A stretch of DNA of 64,000 nucleotides from Trogon surrucura (taxonomy: Eukaryota; Chordata; Aves; Trogoniformes; Trogonidae). Both the position numbers and the translations under genes were made by a program. Shown piece by piece: positions 1 to 14,400 of this stretch; the stretch's first letter is position 1; every line of letters starts with the position of its first letter. The DNA lies in NCBI GenBank assembly GCA_020746105.1, contig CM036617.1, forward strand, positions 160,216,912 to 160,280,911. The letters are read 5' to 3'. The notes under the pieces were generated by a model. It saw nothing but the letters and a program-made list of their open reading frames with translations, ran no database searches and was not told the origin of the DNA.

Positions 1-579
1 TGGGTGGGAACGTACCAAACACATAACTGATAGTGGCTTACAGTGTTTCAGTATGGTTTTAAAATACCTCTACAAACTGGACTATGTGTATTACGGCATG
101 GAATACTCCTGTGGTATTTAAATCAGTATATTTGACTCAAAAAGCCATTTTGAATGGGGTCAAAAGCCCTTCTAGCTTAGTATCCCATATTGGAAGCCAA
201 TAGTTGATATCTTAAGGATAGAGTAGAAAAGCAGCGAGAGATTGCATTCAAATTGTAGTGTTTAAAAGACTCCTCCTGGATCCATCCTCCATAATTTATC
301 TGCCTTGTCTCTGAGTCCAATTTGGTTTTGCTCCCCACAGTATTCTGTGCCAGGGAGCTCCATAATTCAGACATAAGCATGAAAAAGAATGACTTCGGTT
401 TAGTTTGGGGTTTTGGCTCATAGATGATTTCAATGGCTGGCCATGCTCTATTAGGGGAAGTGGGACACTGAAGAAGGGATCAGAGCTATATGCACTATTT
501 AAAATGTATATGCATCACGAGTGTATATATTTGCATAGTATTTTCTAGTTTTGCCTATTCCTTAAAGATTTCTAGTATT

Positions 580-1017
580 AGAATCATAGAATGTTAGGGG
601 TTGCAAGGGACCTCTAGAGATCAGGATCCCCCTAGAGCAGCCACACAGGAACGCATCCAGGAGGGTTTTGAAAGTCTCCAGAGAAGGAGATTCCACAACC
701 TCTCTGGGCAGCCTGTGCCAGTGCTCCGTCACCCTCAAAGTAAAGAATTTTCTCCTCATGTTGAGGTGGAACTTCCTATGTTCTAACTTAAACCCATTAT
801 TCCTTGTCCTATTACTGAGCACCGCTGAGAAGAGATTGTCTCCTTCCCCTTGACACCCACCCCTCAGATATTTACCTAGGTTAATAAGGTCCCCTCTCAG
901 CCATCTCCTTTCAAGGCGAAACAGCCCCAGGTCTCTCAGTCTCCCTTCATAGGAGAGATGTTCAAGTCTCTTAATCATCCTGGTAGCTCGTTTCCCTTCC
1001 TGAGCTCTGCTGAGCAT
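580..1017 (-). mobile_element. CR1 LINE 3' fragment (minus strand)
   Basis: The plus strand starts agaatcatagaatgttaggg, the reverse complement of a CR1 3' tail. The minus strand encodes the C-terminal end of CR1 ORF2 ([35 protein letters not shown]). It is truncated at its 5' end, as is usual for CR1, and lies antisense to STAB2. Confidence 0.93.
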
Positions 1018-1539
1018 TAAAGCAACAAATGAGAAAAGTGCCTAAAAAAAAATGTTAAGAAATGTCTCATTCTTAAATGGTAATAGTTGTTTATCTCTAA
1101 GTAAAATTCTATTTGTTCCTTCAAGATCTACATGAAATTACTTCAAGAAAAGAGTCACAAATAGCCTCAATTTAAATAAACTGGCCTTTCTACACTAATC
1201 CTACACCATGGCTAACTCAAAGACCTATTTTTCACCAGCTGTCCACTGGATGCCAGTGTTGATACACAGAAATGTAACGGAGCCACTATTTTCATTCAAA
1301 TAGGGTACTTGAATGAATTCAATATTGTAAATGTAATTATTTTGCAAGAAGCTACCAAAGGACTCAATTGCATATTAATTTAAGCAACATTTTACACTTC
1401 GGCTTCCAGATATTTGAGCTCCTCCAAGTTTTCTAAGCATCTATGAATACTGCGCATTTGTGAATAACTGCCTTTCAGTAACATTTTAAACACTGCTTGT
1501 TTTTATATTAGGACTGCTAACATAGGCAGAATGTTACCA

Positions 1540-1574
1540 ATTAATTAGTGTAGGGGATTAATTAGTGTAGGAAA
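1540..1574 (+). repeat. 16-bp tandem duplication
   Basis: Two copies of attaattagtgtagg separated by one or two bases. Recent replication slippage is likely. Confidence 0.75.
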
Positions 1575-2374
1575 TATTTGTAAAGGGAAGACGGTAAGCT
1601 ACATCACGGCAGCTTAAACATGAAATCAATAATACAACTCCCTACATCTTAGAGGTTTTTCCAAGTGTAACTGTAAAGGGCCTTTTTGAAAAGAGTCATT
1701 ACCATAATTGAAAGAGTTATAACTATAAAGCTTTTTAAGCATACTTAAGGCTTCAAAAAAACACATATAAACCAGTCTCATAGTTGCCTAGACTCTGAAT
1801 ATGGCATCTTGTGCATATATTGTCACAAGATTTATAACGAGAAATGGCAGAATATAAGGAAAAGGACCAAAAAAAAAGGCCTGAGACATGTACAGTGATT
1901 AATTACCATTTTAACTAAATAAATTCTGTTTAGAGGAAAAAAAAAAAAAAAAAGCCGTAAATCTCATCTGGAGGTTTTTGAGACAGACAAACAGAATTGA
2001 ACCAAAAGTAAGCACTTTGTTAACAGTTACAAAAGCAGTTTATATTACACATTATATTCAATTTTGGTTTGAGACTGTATGTCAAATTTTACAAGTTTCA
2101 TGGTATTAGCAACTAGTCAGTTTATAGTGTGTATCCTAAAGATTTTCAGGCTCCAGCCTATTAAATAGCCTGCAAAAATCAGTATGTTATTTACTGATGT
2201 ATACAGCTGTGACTGTTGATCTCATTAGCGGAAGCTTATAAATTTGGGAATTCAGGTCAAAGCTTGGTTCTGACAAAGTTTTTGGCCAGGATGCTATTTG
2301 CTTTGGGTAACCACTAATGACATGTTTCCAAACACCACTGTTATTTAGTAAAGCCAATCCATCTCTCCATATAG

Positions 2375-2470
2375 TTTGCAACTGCATTCATGGAGTATGC
2401 AACAGTGGAATTACAGGGGATGGAAGATGCACTTGCTTGTCTGGATACAAAGGGCTCAGCTGTGATCAGC
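2375..2470 (+). CDS. STAB2: STAB2 exon 1 (window): laminin-type EGF-like repeat
   Basis: Encodes a Cys-rich module with the stabilin signature [16 protein letters not shown], then [14 protein letters not shown]. The acceptor is atag and the donor C|gtaagt. It starts and ends in phase 1, so it is a symmetric EGF exon. This is the first visible repeat of the N-terminal EGF cluster before FAS1-1. Confidence 0.93.
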
Positions 2471-5400
2471 GTAAGTAGATTGTTTTCTATGCAAGTTATA
2501 TTCAACAGCTCTAATGCAGTTAGAATCAGTAAGGACGAATGTAAAATGAGTCTTAGGTTAGTCACTCTGGAACAACCAAATGTATACTGAACCTCAAACC
2601 CTGTGTGTGAGCTCCCATAACAATGGTCACCACTTCAACTGGCAGAAAACTGATGGCAGCAACAGAGACCGATGGTCCCTAGATCAGGCGTACTTTGAAC
2701 TAGCGAACTGCAGGACGCAATGGCTCCTGGCACGGCGTGCAGACACAGCTTAACCTGTCACACTCTGTCCCTCAGCAATAGCTGAATGCGAGGCTTTACG
2801 GTGCCCTGAAAACTCCAGATGCACTGCCTCAGGCAAGGATGGAAGACAACTGCAATGCACATGCCTGCCCAACTACCATGGGGACGGTACACAATGTGAA
2901 CGTGAGTAATTTTCGGGTCCAACAAATTCTTTGTATATAACATTGTTTGTATCATAGTTTAGATATTGAGTGTGTTTTTGAATCTAATTGTTCTTGGGTT
3001 CATATCCCAGAATAGTCTCACATGCACAAACTAGATTCCTTCAGGATGAAACTAAACCCTAAAATGTGCTTCAGAAGCACATTGGTCCAGTTGCTAACAA
3101 ACTTAAGTCCATGCAACCAGTCTAAAGCTAGTAAACCCCCTTGAAATACATGGTGTGGATACTGGGACATCTGTGCTTACAAATTCACTCCCATCACATT
3201 CCTCTACTTGTTACAGCTCAACTTCATATTCTGCTTCCTTAAAAATCAACAAGAGCAACTTAGAGCTTATATTTGTCAAATATCCATTATGTGGCAGGTC
3301 AGCTTCATCACTAAGCATAAACTCTACATAAAAGTAAAGCTCATTTTAACTTTTCTATTTTTCACGAAACAAAGCTAATAGCTTCTCAGCTAGAGGTAAA
3401 ATTCTATCTTGAAGTTGTCTTTATAGACTCCTCAGCTTGCCATGAAATGTTCAAATTAACTATATTACAAGAGTCCAGGTTTTTTTTCCTCTATTTAGAT
3501 TATGCCTTACAGCACCAGGTCTTCCTAGACCAATTGCAATGAAGAAAATGGTTGGATCTGATGCTGGAATTACTATTTAGTAAATGTTGGCTTGGATCAG
3601 GCCACAAATAAAATACTACTTATCCTATCTGGGAATATTTACCTTCACAATCCTCTTGGTCCTAGCTATGGTGTCAACCTCTTTGAACAGGCTTGAACAC
3701 CATCCAGGAACAAGACACCAGAAAGTCACTCCTGGGGGAATGTGACGTTCTTCTAGCAGGCAGCACAGACAAGTGAAAAAAAGAAATTGCAGCAACCAGC
3801 AGAGGAGGAAGATGCTAGTATCCCTGTCTCTTTTAGGTTTTGTAGTAATGCAGTCTGTGTGAGTGTTGCTGCTCTGTTCCAGTGCCTTTAGATGGTCATC
3901 TATGGATTAAGCCAGTATCTTTTATACTTGACTGGCTGGGAGACAGAGGACAAGCAGCTCAAGCACAAGCTAAGCATGTAAGTGAGGATAGCAGTGGCTG
4001 CCCCAGACTCTGCTTGCAGCTGGTGTTGCCCACAGTCAATTTGAGTATGTGATTATAGAATCATAAAGGTTGGAAAGGACCGTAAGATCATCAAGTCCAA
4101 CCTACAACCCTACACCACCGTAACACTAAACCATGTCCTGAAGTGCCACATCCAACCATTTTTTAAACATATCCAGGGATGGTGACTCCACCTCCTTTGG
4201 CAATCCATTCCAATGCTTCACCACCCTTTCGGTATGTATGTATGTGTGTGATTTCACAGAAGAGAAGGCTTGATTTGTTAGGCCCCCCAGTCCCAGCTGA
4301 GGGGGAAGAAAGAGAGGAGGAGACAGTAAGCAGCACCAGCTTTTAGATGAGGCAAGGGCCTGCCAGCTTCCAGCTACAATGTGTGCTTGGTCATATCCTA
4401 AACTGTACACAAAGGTATGACAAGGTGTTCTCCAAGAACTGTTGGTCTATGAACAAGTACCAACAACACTGTCACGTTGAAAGAAGAGGCCTATGGAAAT
4501 AACTAGTTAGCTTCCAGTCCAGTCCTGAAACTACAGCAGCGTGGAAGACTCAACTAAATCACCCATGGTCAGTTTTCCATATAGCTGAATGGATGACATT
4601 TTATTGTTTAATTACCGGAAAGAAAACAGTGAACGCCTATTGTATTGAGAAATATTTTCCAGCTGATCTAACATGTGCTTAAAGCTTGTATAGACCTCCT
4701 GTCACCTACCTGACCTTCTGTAGTTAAAATCCACCAGAGAACAGGGAAATAGGTATGACATTCTAATAAGCACATTACATGTTTTAATCTGTTTATAACT
4801 CAATTTGCCAAGTTAAGAGATCATTTCTGCTCAGAACAAAACAGTTGGTTGCTACGTTAGTATAAACACATTCTTGTGTTCTGTCTTCATGCCGCCAGGA
4901 TACTTCAGACTTGGCTGTTATGAGAAGTTTAGTCTACCCAGGCTTTGTCTGGCATGGAGGTGCTCTGGCAAATCCCCTTCTTCAGTTTCAGAACTGTGGG
5001 CAATAATTCATTTCCTGCACTTCTTTTTTCACAAGCCATCAACCCATGCTCCAAAAAGGTCTGTGATCCTAACGCTGACTGCATTTACCTCGGACCAAAT
5101 CAGCACAAATGTACCTGTCAAGAAGGTTACAGAGGGGACGGTCAAGTCTGCTTACCCATAGACCCTTGCCAAGCAACATACGGGAAATGTTCTGCACAGT
5201 CTACCATTTGCATATATGACGGTCCAGGAAAGGTTGGTGTTGAACGGGTGCCCCAGACATTTTCCAGGAAGGAAAAATGCTTTCTCTCCAAAAAGAAGTC
5301 ACGAGGGTATGGGAACAGGCCTCAGGGAGGCCAAGCTCTACTACTAGTGCTGGCATAAGCACTGCTGGTGACCAGGAGCCTCTTTATCCCCCTCTCTATG

Positions 5401-8400
5401 CATCTATGTGGTGCTTTCCCCTTTGAAAATAGGAATGGCAATAGTGTTCTTTTTCCAAGAACATTTTGCCTCAGATTTGCCTCCCCAAAATTAGGGCACT
5501 GAAATGAAGCTTCTCCCAGTTAAGTTTTCTCTCTCTGGCCACAGGGGGCTTGTAGGCTCTCTACACTGGTACTGCAGATGAATGCCTACAACGAATGTAT
5601 TTAGGAAAGAAGTAATCTTTGAGACTTTGCAGACTACCAACAAAAGGCACCATATAAAGGCTGCATATTAGTCACACTCTTGAAAACTGGCTCAGATTTC
5701 CACATGTAAAACTCAAGAAAGTGAGACTTCAGAAGATCGTGCCCATTTTTACCTGGACACACTGAACAGCCAAAAATGGGAGTCAGTCATCCTGGAGTTC
5801 ACATTTATACAAGTGCTGATACACCTTACTGGTTAATAATAAGTGTTGGTACTCGTTTTAGGAGGCAGCGGGCTGTGGGAACAGAGGCAAAAAATCTGAC
5901 CTACCCCATATTCACTTTAAATATTCTCTGGTCACGGAAGTTACCACAAAGGGCTTTATCTGAAAGAAATTAATCTGAGAGTCAATACTTTCCTGATGCA
6001 GATAATAAAACCTAGAAGGGAGTCGTATAAATATGAATAAGCTTTATACTTGCATCTGAACTCAGCAGGTGATTAACTAAGGCTTTGGAAGCTCTTAGTC
6101 TTAGCACTGTCTTTAGACCCAAGATCCAGAAAGCATGCTGAAATCCACAATTTGTGCATGTCTAATTTTTCCCTCCCCTCTCCCATCCTTATATAGTCCC
6201 ACTGTGAATGCAAGGAGCATTACACAAACTTTGTACCTGGGAAAGGATGCAGCATGAGAGACATCTGTGAAACAAACAACACCTGCCATAAAAAAGCTAA
6301 ATGCTCAACAGTTGCACCAGGACAGATCACGTGAGTCTTTCTGCTTATTAGAGCTTTCACTCGTTTTCTTCCTCCTCCCCCTAATAAACTGGCTGCTAAA
6401 ATGGATCCAGTGGATGAACACCTCCCGAAGCTACAGTTAATGGTTTCTTTATCAAAGACAAATTACAAGATTTAATGGGGTTAGGGTCAACCAATTACCA
6501 TGGTGCTTGATTTCACTGGTCCAATTGTTAATACCTACTAAGTTTTATTTTAAGAGCACTCGGAGGTCATTTCTATACTAGTAAATAAAAAGGACTAAGA
6601 CATCTCTTCTGTTCCTCAGGGCAAGCAGCATTGTCTGGCTCACAGCTAAAGTCTCTTCTTCCAAAAACAGAGCAACTGCCTCTTGGCAGCACTCCCTGGC
6701 ACACAATATCCCTGCAAGTGTGCTTGGGCACTGCCTGGGAAAATGCTGCTTGGTGTGGGCCAGAAACACGCCAGGCAGCATGCTCAAAATTAATCAGCAT
6801 TAATTATCATGGGGCAGCACTGGAGCTCCAGCTCTTCTTAGTACACTAATACAGATAAAACCAGGGAATCTGCCCCCCATGCTGTGAAAGCAATGCCAAC
6901 CTCGGCAGATTCCTCAAAGCCTCAAGACAAGCATGGGGGAAACTGCAAAATCTCCAGCAGAGTTTCTTTTCCTGTACAGAAATTTACTACACAGACATTA
7001 GGAGAAAAGTCAGTTTTAACACTGAACTTAACAAAGCTACCTTTAACCGAACAATTGGGATTACGTTTCTACAGCCCAGTGATGGCTAGTACTAGGTTTA
7101 AAGAGGTATCCCTGAAATGTTAGTTTTCAAGAGTTAGGAGTCGGAATGTGAAAGACAAGACAGGCCATTAGTTGTAAGCTGAGGACAAATTACCACGTAG
7201 ATCTATATAGACAGAAAATATTTACTCAGGAGAGTATTCTTATTGCCAGTTCTTGCTTCATCATGCAGCTTTCTCTTACAGTGTAAAATCAACTTCACTT
7301 TTGTGTAAGGTATTACGTATTTCAATCAAAATCATCTAGAATATCCCCTAGTTCATACTATACTATTCAAACTGTTCATAGTCTATACTTAACATAATAT
7401 ACAGCAAAACTTGAGTTGAAAACTAAAATAAAATTCCACATCACATAAATCAGGACCTTCCTTTCCTAATTCATTACCATTTCACTGTTGCAACTCATTT
7501 TTCAAGAGTTGAGAAGAATTTTAGAATGAGAAAATTAAAAATTTATGACTGGAGGGGGAAACAAGCAATTCAAATGCTTTGCACATTGTTCATTCAGTGA
7601 CAAATGGCAAAAACAAGTACAGAAGAAAGGAGTGGGATTCAAATCAAACTAAACTATCCATTTGGCAAAAAAATATGAAACTATACTGAACAGTTTCTAA
7701 CTAAGGAAAATCCATTTACAAAAGAGGAAATTTGAGAAGAAGAACATTGATTGGTAAATGTGGGCACTGTAAAATGTTTCTGCTAAGTGACAGACACTTA
7801 CTGTATTTTGGCTGTATTCCAGATGTTAACTGTATTTGAGAGGGTTTGGGCGAGGTTTTTTTACTTCTTCTAAAACACAAAGCTGTAACAGAGGCCACAA
7901 ATCAGTACTATTTCCTTTCTTTTGTTTTTACTACTTGTTTTTACCACTTGATTTTTGTTTTCTGCTGTACAAGTCTCAGATGAAAGAGAGACAGAAAACT
8001 GAGCTCCTGCTTTCCAGAGAGGTACAATTTGCTTCCCCCTCCTGAGTGAGCTGAAGTAGTTCCCATCTTTTTCAGTCCTGCCTACACTGTCCAAGCAGCA
8101 CATCATGAAAACACCAAACAACTAAGTTTAAATAGTCCAGCAGAGTTTGTCGTAAAGCTGTTTCCCTTTAGAGATACCAAGCCCGTACAGGTCTCAGTGC
8201 AGGCAGAGCAAAACCTATAAAGCCATATGCAGTGTGAGTTGCAAACCAGATCCTCCAGACAAAGTTAAGACACAACCAATCTAGGCAATCATCCAGCTGG
8301 TGCTTCCCAAGCCTGGCCACACAGAGTAAATTACTGCATCAGAAGGAGTGAGGGGACAGACAGGTTGAAGTGTTCAATCCCATGCAATAAGTGCTAATCT

Positions 8401-11400
8401 GTAATAGCTAAATGCTTTCCTTTGGTAATCAAATCCAAATTGTGTTGCTGGACACCCACTCAGTTATAGCAATACTACCCTCAGAAAAGAAGTGTTAAAC
8501 TATGAGGTATTTTTGCAGTGCCCCTGGAAATGACAGGCAAAAAAATTACTATGTTTAACCACCTGCTTCTTTAGGACTGTTTGGTGAAAAAAGAGAGGTT
8601 TGTTTTGAAACCTTGACATGATTTGTGAAATATTTTGAAGGTAGTTTCCTTTTTTCTAGTAAACTATTCCTCAGCTTCTTTAAAGCCAAAGGCTTTTTCT
8701 TCTCTTCTCAGAAGTGACAGGGACTATGTACGTCAATACAGCAATATTTACCCCATCAGAAGAAAGGGGTCAGGAGAGGTTGCTCCCCTCTCCCAGCCTT
8801 AAACCTTTCATGCAGACTCCACAGTCACGCTCTCTGCCCAAGAGATCCCCTTAAAAGAAGAGGGCTCACCGTCAGAATCACATCCTATAGATTTAAGAAG
8901 ATTTTAGACTGTTATTTTCACCCAGGAACAGAAGGAATCGAAGCTTGAGCCTTCTGGCCAAACCCCAGCACCCTTCTGAGTCTATATGCAACCATCAAGA
9001 CTGCAGGGACTGTGGGGATTTTTAAATAATATTGCTATCACCAGAGAAATAGCTACAGTTCAGACTGTAAGTGGAAAACAGGAGGTGATCTGGTATCAGG
9101 TTGATACTACTGTGGGGTGTGAGTGGCAGATGTGTGTTTGCAACAGCCAGCACATGCAAACGATTAGGTCATTAGTTATATACGGAACATCTTTTGCTTG
9201 CATGCAGTAACATTTCTTCTCTAACGATGCCTTCAGAAAAAAATATCCAGTAAGATGAATCATTATGGATAGGGTTTATACAAATACTGAATATGCTAGA
9301 GACTTAGTTAGGAAAGGCATTATTAAAATTAGATGGTGTTGGACAACACATACCATATAGTTGTTTAGCCTCCTAAATATAGTTAGGGTTTCTTTCTGTG
9401 CATGCTACATGTTGACAAGTGAATACTTTAATTTTAGCACTGAAGATGAGTCAATGACTGAGCTGACACCTCCAGCCAGTCTCCCAAGAGAAGCGAAGCA
9501 GAGGCTGACTGTCTGATGACTGCAACAGAAAGAGCTGAGATTGACAAAACCAGCACACATCAAAAGCCAGTCATACTGAGAGAGGCTTAAAGAGTCTTGA
9601 CTTTTTAGAAATTACTAACCACTTCTCCCAGTGAATGGTCAGGCTAACACAAGGTCAAGGCATATGCAAGTCCTGGCTGCTCTTTGAAATTCAGAACTAT
9701 TTGTACCTATCAGCAAGCACATGTCAGTCTCGTTGACAACCAACAATTTCTTCCCCAGCACTCTTGTGAGGCTGAGGTCTCTCACGGTCAGAAGATTCAG
9801 CTTTCATGATGCACGTTCTTTCCCTCATAGGACAGAAAATATCAGGCTAACATTTGGAGTTATTCTCCTACAAATTTCGTTCATATTTTGCCCTGGCTGC
9901 AACATGTGACTTCAGATGCAGTCCATCTCAAGGCAGTGAGGACATTGAGCCCATCTCAGGGCATTGCTTGTCACTCTCATGAGCACCATGACCTGAGTCT
10001 GCCTTGTAGGTATATAGGAGCAGGTCAACCATACACGTCACTGGCACCTCTCACAGGCTGTAGTCCCCAGGAGACATCCAGAGCATTACAGATAAGATAC
10101 TATTTCCCATGCAGAGAGAGCAACAGCATCTGAAAAAGCATAAGATTTCATGCTTCAAGCAGCTTCAGAGAAAAAACATTATGTTAAGATACAAGTACCA
10201 TTATCCAAAATTGTTCCCCTACTTAAAGGGTGGGGTTTGCTGAAAGGACTGACACGCTTGCCTGCCTTTTCCCTTCAGTCCCATACAGCTGTCACAAGGA
10301 CTGGTGAGCTGCCAGCACCCCCCTTCACACATAACCACAATTAATCCTGCTGAGTCCCACACAATGAGTAGGGGCTTCACACAATTTCCTCCCCATCACA
10401 AGGGTGGCACCCACACATTTATGCTGTAGCATCCCCTTGCCCACAGGCAGGCAGGCTCAGTGGCTTTCTAGCCTCCAGAAACCACGTATGGGGACCAGAG
10501 GCTGTACTGCACCCAAGGGTGTCATGTAGACCCCATTCAATAAGGCCCTGCAAGACAGGCACTGCTGCTTTCTGACCCAGCTGACAGAAGGACGTCACGT
10601 CAGGGAAGAAGTCACCAACCTGCACTACACACTGAAATTGTTCACAGCATGCAGAAGAAAACATTATATGAAAATACATTGGTGCTTCCTGAATATGCCT
10701 TTAGAGAAGCAGTAAGTAACACCTGGTGCAGGTTCAGTGACAGCCTTGCTGACAACACAGGGCATCAGCACACAGCTAAAGCTATGATCCCTTCACAGGT
10801 GTACATGCCAGGGAGGCTCTGTGGGGAACGGGTTTGTGTGCTATGGAAATGTCATGGAGCGTCTCCAGGAGCTGAACACTGAAGTGGGAGGACGGTGGCA
10901 AGGCAAGCTGACATCTGCCTTATCACTCATGGGTAAGTGACTACATGCAAGCAAAGCCAGCTCCTGATGAGTGGGTTGATCTTGTTCTTTTTGCTCCCAA
11001 CAGGAAGGTTCCTCTAACAGCATGACACAGCACGCACACTACTCACCACAGACTCCTTCTGAACCCTAAAGCAAGCATCCTTCGCTCACCATGCCATGCA
11101 ATCTGCAAGAATTTCCATGGAGAAGTGCTAAATACATTCCCACAATCCCTCACATGTCATTTCATGCCACCAGTGGGTTTTGCCCCATAGTGGAATAAGT
11201 GGGATCATCCCACTTCCTCTCTATTCCTATCCCATTGATTTGGATAACTGAGATTTGATCTAAAACGGCACACAGAAGTCCAGCAAAAACACAAGCATTC
11301 CCGTTTGGGTCCTTCTTACCCAGTTCCCAGCTATCAGCAGGGGCATTGCTTTCACCAGGAAAGGAGAGAGGCAAAGGGAACAGACCGATGCCATCCATGG

Positions 11401-14400
11401 TCTCCATTACACTCAGGACCCTCCCACCAGAGCACCTTGGCCACAGCTGAGGTGTCTCCAGGTTTCCAGACAGTCTGCAGTGGTGAGGTGGAGACCCTGT
11501 CAGGGCTCACGGCTTCCAGTCTTACACAATTATTGCAGCCACCTCATGAAGAGAACAGCATAACTGTCTTCATTGTGTTCTGCTGCATGGCCACAAATGT
11601 GAGCTATGAACAAACACTACTAAAATTGAGCTGGATCTTCAAGATAAATTTGTAAATACTAAAATTTTCTGCCTGTTTAGTATAATTTGCTCAGTTCTTT
11701 TCACTGAGTCAAGTGATTAAAATAAAGATCCTGAATTCCTGACCAGAATGGAATAAGGATCCCCCACAGCTTGCCAAGGACAAAGTCTGGCAGTGATCTT
11801 CACATTTAGCACTGCAGATCGAAATCCATTGCCTCAGTCAGCACCAAGAGCTCAGCTGCAACTTCTCTTTGTGTTTTTCCTCACGTGTCGGAAAAGTGCC
11901 TGACATGCTGGGCACCATCATTTGTGAACAATAACCCAGATTTTATGTGCTTCAGTTAAGTCGTGCACATAAATAGGCCACTTGATTTACTAGCCTGAAG
12001 CTACAGAGACAAATTAACCTCACAGGTTATTTTACAATGTATTCACTCCACATTAATATCTTTCAAAGAAAAACTATGAATATACAGCAGAACAGTCCAC
12101 ATTTTTTTTGTAAGACGGCATATTAAATTTGAGGTATATCCTCTGCTACGACATACCTGTAACAACTGTAAAGATAGTATAGTTTGATTTTGAATCTCTG
12201 GAAAAAGAGATTAATATTATAAATACTTAATGCCTTCAGCTACAGAATCAGTGGTCTCATACTGCTGTCTTGGAAACAGAAATATCATCTGGGTAGCAAA
12301 TGAACTTTAATTAACTTTCAGTGCATCAGCTTTTATTACTATCTATGTATTAGCTGATATTTGCCCTATCAGGAGGTTAGCAGCAGCATACCCCTCACCA
12401 CATGAAGACTGAATTGATTTAAAGCAAGAAACCATCTTCCTGTAAAGACACATCTCCAAAGAAATGCCATTTTGCTGTGCATCACCCTGGTCTGCATGCC
12501 ATAAAATCTGGGGTGCCAGGAGTGTTCTGAATGTTTTGCCTCATTCTGTGTCATATATGCAGCAGCACCTGGATTTCATATGCATTCTGCCTCTCATCTT
12601 CCAATTACTTGGCTTTTAGAATCTTAAATTAACATTTAATAATCACACAGTGCTCATTCTTATTTTACCCTTGCATGCCTGGCACAGATTACACAGTTCC
12701 TTCCTCCAATGAGCTTTTCAACGCACATTTAACTTTTTTTTTCTCTCTCCTTATAAGAAAATGTCTATGAATGGCCACTAAGTACTCTGGGACCATTTAC
12801 TGTGCTCGTACCTACAAACAAGGGGCTCAGAGGTATAAATGTAAGTAAATAACAGGGAAGGGTTTAAACTGGGGGGAATAGAGCTCCTTGAGAAATCCCA
12901 TCTGTGTTGAAAGTGTATTGATGCAACAGATTGAGAAGAAATTTTTGACCTGGTATACTTTTGCGTATATGTAAAGCTAGAGGCCAGAGATCACCTTTTT
13001 CCTATTTGAAAGAAAGACAAAATCATTGGCAAGTTTGGGCAGAATTTAGTCATGATTCAAGTAAGTTTTGAATTCTCTGACATGGCTTGGCTATGCTCAA
13101 GGTTTTTTCACTTTGTCGAGACAGTGTCTGAACTAAAATTTGAATTTTCAGCAGGGAGGCCTATGGGCCACCTTTTATATAAGGATGATTTTTAAAAAAT
13201 TGTTTGAATTAAAAAAGCAAACGAACAAGTGGCCTGATGTGTAAGTGGCTAGCATCCAATGCCTTTTCCTGAAGTTAGGACAGAACTGGAGGTGGCATTT
13301 ACTGCTCATGCAGGGACATAAGGGTGTAATCCGACCTGAACTGAAAACAAGAGAGGCCTCCATTTGGTTCAGATCCTATCACCTCACTTCAGAAGAAAAC
13401 ATAATTTCAGAATGTAGACGGAAAAAAAAATCATTCACCACGAGATTATTTTTAGATGAAGCCTGTATTGAAATAAATCTCTGTTCTGCTATCCTAGGTA
13501 AAGGATCTTCTGAATAATAAGCAGAAAGCACAGTACTTTGTGAAACTCCATGTAATTGCTGGTCAGTTGAACACCAGTAGCTTGAATAATACTAATGTAA
13601 TATATACTTTGACCGGCAAGCCAGGAGAGATATCGAAGGGAGAGAAGGTAAGTGGCCTTCCAGCGTCCTTTAGCAAGAGGTACTACTCTGTTCACTCAGC
13701 AAGGAGAACGAAAGGTCTTTCTGCAGCAAGATGTCAGGCTGCAAATAGCTCCTGGATTATGAGAAGTCACAGCTGTGACCATGCATTACAAGGAGCTCAA
13801 GTAAAACTTAAAAAGCTCACTGGCATCAAAGTTCCCACTAAAATTAGTGAAAACAAAAATTACCTTTCGAGATGCATCACCACTGAGTAACACAGCGGCC
13901 TAACACAGACTGCTTTAAAAATGCTTGCTAAAATGAAATCAACTTAAATCTTCAAGCACAACCAACAGAGCTGAGGGGACATTAAGAGAGCCTGGGTGAA
14001 GTAAGAGGGGGTGTGGGGAGGGAAAAACCAGAGCTTATGTTGGAAACTCATGTGTACTGGTCACACAGAGCAAGCACTGAGTGCCCTGCAGAGTCCCCCT
14101 CCCACTGAGCATCAGCATCCTTTGAATGATGCAGCAAACAGAAGCCTTCAGCATAAATAAAATAGGCATGGCAATTTATCATGAAAAATGTGGAGTAAAG
14201 CTCATTACTAGCCCATCTTATCTGATGTCAGTAAACACCAGGGCAGTCTGATCCCACAGTTTAAAAAATTTGTTCTCTACAGCTGATAGACTAGATTTTA
14301 TAATCTGAAATTATTGTTCTTGGTCCATTAAATTTCTCATAATGACCTGGTCCTACGTGAAGTCTGCAGTCAGATATTTCTCATGTTTTGCAATAGATCA

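Larger units (their letters stand above)
1..2374 (+). other. Intron upstream of the first visible exon
   Basis: AT-rich intron sequence with no Cys-rich stabilin peptide in any frame. It holds a minus-strand CR1 fragment at 580-1017, a 16-bp tandem duplication near 1540-1574 and an A17 run at 1937-1953. It ends in the acceptor ccatatag at 2367-2374. The upstream exon lies outside the window. Confidence 0.8.

Noticed and set aside
4945-5358. 137-codon frame around exon 3 as one exon
   Set aside because: The EGF reading begins at the acceptor ending at 5035 and must leave at 5232 to join exon 4. The extra ends lack Cys pattern and family similarity.
6331-10798. Possible hidden gene or missing exon in intron 4
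   Set aside because: The protein is continuous across exons 4-5, and none of the open frames there shows a family signature, signal or repeat.
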